From Bacteroidota bacterium (GTDB lineage: Bacteria; Bacteroidota; Ignavibacteria; Ignavibacteriales; Ignavibacteriaceae), in contig JAJYOQ010000094.1 in the NCBI GenBank assembly GCA_021796135.1, positions 1 to 11,568 of the forward strand: a DNA stretch of 11,568 bases, written 5' to 3'. The position numbers and the translations under genes are program-made. This document shows positions 6,568-11,568 of this stretch, piece by piece. The stretch's first letter is position 1. The number at the start of each line of letters is the position of its first letter. The notes below the pieces were generated by a model. It was given only the letters and a program-made list of their open reading frames with translations. It did not search any database and was not told the DNA's origin.

Positions 6568-6663
6568 GTCATTCCCGCGAAAGCGGGAATCCATTTCGTA
6601 GGAACATCATTTATGATGTTCCTTGCCCTAAAGGGGCAATATATCAGTAATTAACAAATTATA
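6568..6663 (+). repeat. Compound palindromic repeat, copy 2
   Basis: About 96 bp just after the cement protein gene, in the opposite orientation to copy 1 at 2641-2733. It contains ATTCCCGCGAAAGCGGGAAT (6571-6590), a perfect 10-bp-arm palindrome with ACATCAT/ATGATGT (6601-6622), GCCCTAAAGGGGC (6625-6637) and an AT-rich tail ending AAATTATA. Differences from copy 1 are a few substitutions and small indels. The second palindrome is perfect here and imperfect in copy 1. It splits the capsid arm between the cement gene and the 6705 gene. Confidence 0.9.
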
Positions 6664-6704
6664 AAATACCCATAATGTCAAACAAATAATAAAGAGGATA
6701 AATC

Positions 6705-7415
6705 ATGCGACAAATAATAACATGCGTACAATTAGAAGAAAAGTCACCAATAGAAATCCTAAGATCATATAACAATGTAGTAACAATAAGACCATTAAAT
6801 GATTTAACAGCAATAAATGAAAACACACTTCCAGGCGATTTGGTAGTTGTTTATCCGGGCAATTATGATTTAGCAGCAAAACAAATAATATTAAAGAACG
6901 GAGTTAATTGGGAATTCCACGAAGGAGTAACAATTACTTCAACAAATCCCAACGGTACTTTCACCGATAATAACACAGCAGCAGTAACAAGCTGGAAGGG
7001 AAGTCCCGTAATATCCAATAAAAACGGATTCCGGAAAAGAATTGTTCTGTCCAACCCCAACAGCAAAGTAAAAAACTTTCACTGGTACTGGAAAGGATTA
7101 GTAGGAATCGGACACGATACAAACCTTAATCCATTTCTAAAAATAACCGTCTTCAATGAAAACATAGGCGAGACATTAAACTGGACGATAAGAGACACAA
7201 CCGGAATAATTCTGCTGCCCTCATTTGACTTGAAGAAAACAACCAGCATAATCGAACAAGCACTAGACCCATTCACCGAAGGAAATGTAAAAGTAGTAAG
7301 ATACACAGCCGGCGAAAACAATGAGCTAGAAATACTTCCTTACGATGAAGCCGGGAATATATATTTAGGGAGTCTTAATTATGAGCATTCCTTGGACTTA
7401 AGAATATATCCTTAA
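6705..7415 (+). CDS. Unknown phage structural protein with possible beta-helix segment
   Basis: 236 residues, last gene of the rightward arm, with AGAGGAT 7 bases before the ATG. I do not recognise a specific family. Residues 43-77 (PGDLVVVYPGNYDLA, then IILKNGVNWEFHEGVTI) resemble the opening rungs of right-handed beta-helix (pectate lyase-like) proteins, where a GD-VYVxPGxY motif is followed by LKNGVxIxGxG. The rest is beta-rich with no signal peptide or membrane segment: a central FHWYWKGLVGIGH, then LKITVFNENIGETLNWTIRD. Phage beta-helix proteins are often tail spikes or head fibres, so a virion fibre or surface protein is a reasonable guess. It is short for a spike. The terminator follows directly, so nothing more is co-transcribed rightward. 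Confidence 0.6.
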   Translation: MRQIITCVQLEEKSPIEILRSYNNVVTIRPLNDLTAINENTLPGDLVVVYPGNYDLAAKQIILKNGVNWEFHEGVTITSTNPNGTFTDNNTAAVTSWKGSPVISNKNGFRKRIVLSNPNSKVKNFHWYWKGLVGIGHDTNLNPFLKITVFNENIGETLNWTIRDTTGIILLPSFDLKKTTSIIEQALDPFTEGNVKVVRYTAGENNELEILPYDEAGNIYLGSLNYEHSLDLRIYP

Positions 7416-7438
7416 TACTTTCGATTAACCTAAAACAG

Positions 7439-7466
7439 AAGCTGCAGTTTAGGCTGCAGCTTTTTT
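7439..7466 (+). terminator. Strong intrinsic terminator of the capsid arm
   Basis: Perfect 9-bp stem AAGCTGCAG / CTGCAGCTT with loop TTTAGG, followed by a T-run (7461-7466). It lies 24 bases after the stop of the last capsid-arm gene. CCTAAA at 7429-7434 is complementary to the loop TTTAGG, which would allow an alternative pairing or pseudoknot. Confidence 0.9.
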
Positions 7467-7934
7467 ATTTAATAGTTCTTTCATTCCGGAATAAAACTAA
7501 CTTTTCTTTGTATTTATCGCACAATAAATAAAATTATAATTTCATAAATCCTATTAGATAACAATTTGATACTTCAAATAATATAGTAGTGAGCTTCTCT
7601 ATTTCACAAAGCTAAAATAGTGTCACAAATAAAATTTTAGTTATATAATTGCTAAAGAAATTTCTTTTCACTTTAGAAGATTTTGCTTGATAAAGAATTG
7701 GAAAAAAAGTAATTTATTTATATTAAACTAGGTGAGGTGGGAGAATTTTGGGAAAAGTTCTGGCAAATAAAAAACTTCATGCGATGAATTTAACACAAAG
7801 TGCTTTAGTTAATCTTTCCTTAGCAGTTCAATTAGAAAAAATTATTCAAAAAATAAAGTTGGGGCAAACTTTGTTTTTATCATCAACAATTTGAAATTAA
7901 ATAATTAAGTTACCATTAAAATTATGGGAGATTT
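7467..7934. other. Gap of about 470 bp without a convincing gene
   Basis: Very AT-rich. It contains a perfect 14-bp palindrome AAAGAAATTTCTTT (7655-7668) within a longer CTAAAG...CTTTAG pair (7652-7676). From 7748 (TTG) to 7894 there is a 48-codon frame, internal ATG at 7784, preceded by a GGTGGGAG sequence; its product is not recognisable and I do not call it a gene. The other frames there are shorter still. No tRNA-like cloverleaf and no obvious attachment-site repeat was seen. This marks the boundary between phage genes and the right-hand genes. Confidence 0.6.
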
Positions 7935-8615
7935 ATGAAACCAGCATCATTATTGTTGTTATCGTTATTATTTATAGGTTGTGGACCAGAGCATTATTTA
8001 ATATATGAAGGAAAACCCTCACCAGATACTTATACATTCTATTCGAATGGAATTCCAATTACATCTTATAGCGACAATAATGAATATCTATTATTTACAA
8101 CAGAAGAAGCATCATTATTAGGTAACACTTATTTACGTGTATGGTTACTAGTGCAGAATAATTCTGATATATCTTACCTATTAGAACCTTATAATATTGC
8201 AGAAATAATTGGTACTAATGGATTTGATACTCTTACTTTTGTACCTCAGTCCCCAACAGAAATTTTAGATAATATTGATGCCGAAAAAAATGCTTCGATG
8301 ATATTAACTTCTATTGGCGGAGCATTAAAAGCAATGTCAACAGTAGGAACAACAATTAACAATAATAATGTTAATAATACAGCATATTGGTATAATTTAT
8401 TTGAAAATAGTTTCAATTCTGGAGTTTTAAGAAAAAATACATTATTTCCTCATAACTCAATTAACGGTTATATTTATTTCCCATTAGGAGCTAATTTCCA
8501 AAATTCTTTTAATGAAAACAAATATTACAATATCAAAGATTTCAATTTTAAGATAATATTAAATTTAAACAATAAAGAAAAAGTTATTGAATTATCACCA
8601 GTAAGCATTTGGTAA
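7935..8615 (+). CDS. Unknown lipoprotein
   Basis: 226 residues. The N-terminus (KPASLLLLSLLFIGCG) is a signal peptide with a lipobox, and C16 is the expected lipidated cysteine. There is no charged KDD/EE export tag just after it, so periplasmic-face anchoring is more likely than surface exposure. A well-placed GGGAGA precedes the ATG. The mature part is rich in Asn, Tyr and Ile, with a beta-strand-like first half (YLRVWLLVQNNSDISYLLEPYNI), a more hydrophobic Gly/Ala stretch at about 119-140 (SMILTSIGGALKAMSTVG), and a beta-rich end. I recognise no family. Codon use is AT-richer than in the phage genes. It is followed 216 bases later, same strand, by the exported protease gene; a functional link is possible but unproven. 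Confidence 0.8.
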   Translation: MKPASLLLLSLLFIGCGPEHYLIYEGKPSPDTYTFYSNGIPITSYSDNNEYLLFTTEEASLLGNTYLRVWLLVQNNSDISYLLEPYNIAEIIGTNGFDTLTFVPQSPTEILDNIDAEKNASMILTSIGGALKAMSTVGTTINNNNVNNTAYWYNLFENSFNSGVLRKNTLFPHNSINGYIYFPLGANFQNSFNENKYYNIKDFNFKIILNLNNKEKVIELSPVSIW

Positions 8616-8831
8616 ATTCGGATTATTGTATGTGGGATTATAAGCTATGAAAAGAAAGCGAACCTCCTCTTCTCTTTTCTTATACCAATAAATTATTTAT
8701 TTTCTAAATAAGTTCTTAAAATCTTGGAATTGGTTTTTTGATTTGTAAGATAAAATATCTAATTTATTATGTAAGTAAAAATTTAGGTGGGTAGTATGAC
8801 CGCGTCTTCCATTTATAAAGGGACTTAATAA

Positions 8832-10238
8832 ATGTTAAAAAAAATTATTCTTCAACTATTTATTCTTTTCTTGTTAATCCCCCTTAATTTATTTAGCCAA
8901 TCTTTAACTGCTGAGCAGATTTATAAAAAGGTTTCCGGTGCGGTGGTAGTTATTCACGCGTATAACGCAAATAATGAATTAGTAAAGCAAGGGAGTGGTG
9001 TGGTTATAAATAATAAAGGATACGTTGTAACAAACTACCATGTGCTTGAAGGATGCGAAAGACTTGAAATAATACACAATAATGAAGTAATTCAATATGT
9101 TGACATTATAGGAATAGACGTTGAAAAAGATATTTTAATTCTGAAAATTGATGCTAAATATTTTCCTCTTGTAAAGATTGGTAATATGCAAAAAGTGAAT
9201 ATTGGGGAAAGAATTTATGCAATTGGAAATCCTTTGGGTTTAGAAAATACAATCTCAGAAGGAATTGTTAGCGGTTTAAGAAATGATGAAACAACAGGAA
9301 GAAATTTCATTCAGATAACTGCAAGTATTTCTCCCGGAAGTAGTGGTGGAGCTGTTGTGAATGAAAAGGGGGAGTTAATAGGAATAAGCACGCTTACATT
9401 AAATGAAGGGCAAAACATAAACTTTGCCATTCCCATCAATGATGTTTTAGCTGTAAAAATAGGTTCATATTCTAAAGACGAATCATATAAAGATTTTGAA
9501 TTATTTTATAAAGCGTATGATGCTGATAAAAATGGGAATTACCAAAAAGCTATAAATTATTTTACAAACTATTTAATAAAATATCCTACTGATGCTGGGG
9601 CATATGTCAATCGTGGTGTTGCTAAATCTCATTTAGAAAATTATAGAGGAGCTATTCCTGACTTTAATAAAGCTATAGAGATTGACCCAAACCTTGCTGA
9701 TGCATATTATAATCGTGGTGTTGCTAAAAAAAAGATAGATGATTATAAGGGAGCTATACTAGATTTAAACAAAGCAATAGAGATAGATCCCTATGATGCG
9801 GATGCGTATAATAATCGTGGGATTGCTAATGCGAGTTTAAATAATAATAAAATAGCAATAAAAGATTTTAACAAAGCTATCGAAATTAGCCCAAATTATT
9901 TTAAAGCTTATTATAATCGTGGAATTGCTAATGCTAATTTAAATAATTTTAAATTAGCAATAAAAGATTTTACTAAGGCAATTGCAATTAACTCTAATTA
10001 TGCTGATGCTTATATTAATCGTGGAATTGCTAACGCTACTTTAGATAATTATAATGAAGCAATAAAAGATTTTACTAAGGCAATAGAGATTAATCCTAAT
10101 TATGCTTTTGCTTATTATAATCGTGGTGTTGTTAAATTTGCACTTGGCGATAAAGATGGAGCCTGTTTAGATTGGAGCAAAGCTAGTGACCTAGGAGAAA
10201 GTAGAGCGTCCGATAATATTAAACAATATTGTAAATAG
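8832..10238 (+). CDS. Exported HtrA-type serine protease with seven TPR repeats
   Basis: 468 residues. Residues 1-23 are a signal peptide (KKIILQLFILFLLIP...FSQS), so it acts in the periplasm or outside. Residues 27-210 are a trypsin-like S1C domain with a complete catalytic triad: H70 (TNYHVL), D100 (EKDILIL) and S171 (PGSSGGAV), plus the typical GNPLGLENTISEGIVSG. From about 222 to 459 there are seven 34-residue TPR units with the AYYNRGIAN...AIKDFNKAIEIDPN pattern. HtrA/DegP proteases normally carry PDZ domains here; none is visible, so the TPRs probably take over substrate or partner binding. AAAGGGA 8 bases upstream supports the start. The repeats are close at DNA level. The signal peptide argues against a cytoplasmic defence role. 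The domain call is firm; substrate unknown. Confidence 0.92.
   Translation: MLKKIILQLFILFLLIPLNLFSQSLTAEQIYKKVSGAVVVIHAYNANNELVKQGSGVVINNKGYVVTNYHVLEGCERLEIIHNNEVIQYVDIIGIDVEKDILILKIDAKYFPLVKIGNMQKVNIGERIYAIGNPLGLENTISEGIVSGLRNDETTGRNFIQITASISPGSSGGAVVNEKGELIGISTLTLNEGQNINFAIPINDVLAVKIGSYSKDESYKDFELFYKAYDADKNGNYQKAINYFTNYLIKYPTDAGAYVNRGVAKSHLENYRGAIPDFNKAIEIDPNLADAYYNRGVAKKKIDDYKGAILDLNKAIEIDPYDADAYNNRGIANASLNNNKIAIKDFNKAIEISPNYFKAYYNRGIANANLNNFKLAIKDFTKAIAINSNYADAYINRGIANATLDNYNEAIKDFTKAIEINPNYAFAYYNRGVVKFALGDKDGACLDWSKASDLGESRASDNIKQYCK
9495..10208 (+). repeat. 102-bp period DNA repeats encoding the TPR array
   Basis: Seven 102-bp units. Conserved words recur once per unit: AATCGTGG plus T/AATTGCTAA variants, and AAAGATTTTACTAAGGCAAT occurs twice, exactly one period apart (about 9965 and 10067). 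Such similarity makes unit gain or loss by slippage or recombination likely. Confidence 0.8.
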
Positions 10239-10302
10239 TAAATATGGAAAATTATTTACAAATTTATTTTTCTATTTATTGGGTTTGTTATAATGGTAAG
10301 AA

Positions 10303-10331
10303 TTGCAAGGTAGTTCTATAAAATAAATTTG
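10303..10331 (+). promoter_or_regulatory. Putative Bacteroidota-type promoter of the nuclease gene
   Basis: TTG (10303-10305), 18 bases, then TAAATTTG (10324-10331), an exact TAnnTTTG box. It lies about 100 bases before the nuclease ATG and after the protease stop, so the nuclease could be expressed independently. Motif match only. Confidence 0.5.
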
Positions 10332-10429
10332 TTAAAATCATTGGAAGTAGTTTTTCAGTTCTGCATTGCTGTCCTGTGCGGCAGCTTGCCAGTTATAAAT
10401 TATACTTACAAATTAAAGTGAGTGGAAAA

Positions 10430-11464
10430 ATGAATGATAAAAAATTAGCACGAATATGTTGGAATTCTAATAATTGGCAAAAGCCATCGGGTAATTACGG
10501 GAAAAGTAAAAACCCTGATGCTTATGAAATGAAAGTGGGGTACGGTCACGAAGAATGGCTTTTAGATTTAGAAAAAATTATCGATGGTTTTCATTATGCT
10601 TTTCTACAAGCTATTGGAGCCCATAGAGATAAGTATGTTGGGGAGATATTTGATATCTCTTTGTACTCAATTGATAATAATACGAAACGAAGATGGTGGA
10701 TTGGCGAAATAAAAAATGTACATATTATAAGTTCTGAAGAATCTATCAAAGTATTGAATATTTACAAAAAGAAGGGCTGGTATTATGAAATGATTGAGCA
10801 GTTGAAATCAGTAGATGCTGATTACAAGAACTTTCAAAAAGTATACCCAGAGTATTTCGCTACAATTAAATTCAAACCCAAGGATATAAATCTATTAGAC
10901 ACACCATTACAATTTAGTGCAAAAGATTCTGCAGTCACTTCCGATTACTACAATCTTAAGAATTTCGTTTCAACTCCCAAATTATCTTATTATAGTAAAT
11001 TTTCATTTAAGAGTGGGCATACTCTCAAAAGGGAAAAAGCACTAGCAAACTACGAAGCACACAAGAAAACTATCGATTTATTTCATAATCGAATTCAAGC
11101 TAAAATATATAAGCAATTATGTTCAATCCACACCAAGCAGAATGTAGGCACGGAAGTGCCCATAAATGGAGATTCGAAGATAGACTTAGTAGTTAAATTC
11201 GGGAAAAGATTTACTTTTTATGAAATTAAGACAAGTAATTCTTTATTGAAATGTTTAAGAGATGCAATACCTCAATTACTAGAATATTCGTATTACCCGA
11301 ATTCAGTCAACGCAAAGAAACTAGTTATAATATCACACAATAAAATTACGATTGATGCTGAGAAATACTTAAAACATCTTCGTAAAATGTTTAACCTTCC
11401 ATTATATTATCAGTATTTCAATTTGGATGACAGTTTATTAGATGTTTTTTCCGTTCAAAATTGA
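10430..11464 (+). CDS. PD-(D/E)XK nuclease with PUA/EVE-like N-terminal domain
   Basis: 344 residues from the ATG at 10430. The frame opens earlier with a GTG at 10376, but the first 18 codons look non-conserved, while LARICWNSNNWQKPSG then YGHEEWLLD, DGFHYAFLQ and RRWWIGEIKNV read as a domain start. These N-terminal 110 or so residues resemble small PUA/EVE-like modules found on predicted restriction proteins, which read modified bases. The C-terminal part is a PD-(D/E)XK fold: TEVPINGDSKIDLVV with D252, FTFYEIKTS with E265 and K267, then LRDAIPQLLEYSYYP with Q282, then KKLVIISH. All core catalytic residues are present. I infer a type IV-like modified-DNA restriction enzyme; family level is likely, the target is unknown. 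Its stop codon falls in an apparent IS terminus, so the last few residues may not be original. Confidence 0.75.
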   Translation: MNDKKLARICWNSNNWQKPSGNYGKSKNPDAYEMKVGYGHEEWLLDLEKIIDGFHYAFLQAIGAHRDKYVGEIFDISLYSIDNNTKRRWWIGEIKNVHIISSEESIKVLNIYKKKGWYYEMIEQLKSVDADYKNFQKVYPEYFATIKFKPKDINLLDTPLQFSAKDSAVTSDYYNLKNFVSTPKLSYYSKFSFKSGHTLKREKALANYEAHKKTIDLFHNRIQAKIYKQLCSIHTKQNVGTEVPINGDSKIDLVVKFGKRFTFYEIKTSNSLLKCLRDAIPQLLEYSYYPNSVNAKKLVIISHNKITIDAEKYLKHLRKMFNLPLYYQYFNLDDSLLDVFSVQN

Positions 11465-11568
11465 CCAGTATTTCCGGCGAAAATTGACCACCTAAATCAT
11501 AAAACAATAATAAATTTCTTCTTCACATTAAGTGAAATATTTAATAACGAAGAAGAAAGAAAAATAAG
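11442..11568 (+). mobile_element. Probable left end of an IS21-family insertion sequence
   Basis: Two exact AAAATTGACCA repeats (11457-11467 and 11480-11490), 23 bases apart, separated by GTATTTCCGGCG. Repeated TTGACCA motifs near the ends, about two helical turns apart, are typical of IS21-family termini where the transposase binds. The exact outer end is uncertain; a TGTTTTTTCCG at 11442 is a plausible TG-starting tip. The transposase (IstA-type) gene would start just past the right edge, after the GAAGAAGAAAG at 11549. No coding part is in the window, so this rests on terminus sequence only. Confidence 0.6.
11515..11558 (+). promoter_or_regulatory. Inverted repeat covering the presumed transposase ribosome binding site
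   Basis: TTTCTTCTTC (11515-11524) and GAAGAAGAAA (11549-11558) are perfect 10-bp complements. Inside is a second pair TTCAC/GTGAA (11522-11536). The 3' arm is the purine-rich stretch that would act as the ribosome binding site of the next gene, so folding would block its translation. Confidence 0.5.

Noticed and set aside
7748..7894. 48-codon frame as a real gene
   Set aside because: TTG start, no recognisable product, and other short frames overlap it; kept only as an observation.
7467..7934. tRNA gene or attachment site at the phage/host boundary
   Set aside because: No cloverleaf or TTCGA-type arm seen, and no direct repeat matching elsewhere in the window.
8649..8679. Possible terminator after the lipoprotein
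   Set aside because: Only a 6-bp GAAAAG/CTTTTC pair with a long loop and no clear T-run after a GC stem.
10376..10429. Upstream GTG start of the nuclease
   Set aside because: The 18 extra codons show no domain character and precede the natural domain start at the ATG at 10430.

Overview
This window carries a Mu-like phage head-and-packaging module on the left (about 1-7470) and a separate, AT-richer set of genes that look like host or cargo functions on the right (about 7500-11568), ending in what looks like the edge of an insertion sequence. Low GC, Bacteroidota-type promoter motifs (TAnnTTTG), an REP-like ATTTCGACC...GGGAGAAAT element, compound palindromes built on ATTCCCGC-GAAA-GCGGGAAT, and polypurine junction tracts suggest the Bacteroidota/Ignavibacteria/Chlorobi group. 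That placement is an inference from style, not from a marker gene.

The head module has two divergent arms around a promoter/operator region at about 3731-3850. The leftward arm reads: terminase small subunit 1, terminase small subunit 2 (a diverged tandem paralogue), a DUF935/Mu gp29-type portal, and the terminase large subunit, which runs off the left edge. Portal and large terminase overlap by ATGA. The rightward arm reads: Mu I-like protease/scaffold, major capsid protein, a small repeat-containing protein, a DUF2190-like capsid cement protein, and a protein with a possible beta-helix segment, closed by a strong intrinsic terminator at 7439-7466. Together these make, mature, decorate and fill a capsid. 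No tail, lysis, integrase or transposase gene of the phage is visible here; they may lie left of the window or be absent.

Two copies of a roughly 95-bp compound palindromic repeat sit in opposite orientations inside the module (2641-2733 and 6568-6663). Four copies of a polypurine tract occur at the gene junctions of the leftward arm, one of them translated into the portal C-terminus. A third kind of mobile-type repeat is read in frame inside the small protein at 5807-6172, next to three 27-bp tandem repeats.

Right of the terminator comes about 470 bp without a convincing gene, then an unknown lipoprotein, an exported trypsin-like (HtrA-type) protease in which a seven-unit TPR array stands where PDZ domains would be, and a PD-(D/E)XK nuclease with a probable PUA/EVE-like N-terminal sensor domain, a candidate modified-DNA restriction enzyme. 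Its stop codon lies within the first of two AAAATTGACCA repeats that I read as the terminus of an IS21-family element, whose transposase would start just beyond the right edge. A 10-bp inverted repeat there could hide the transposase ribosome binding site.
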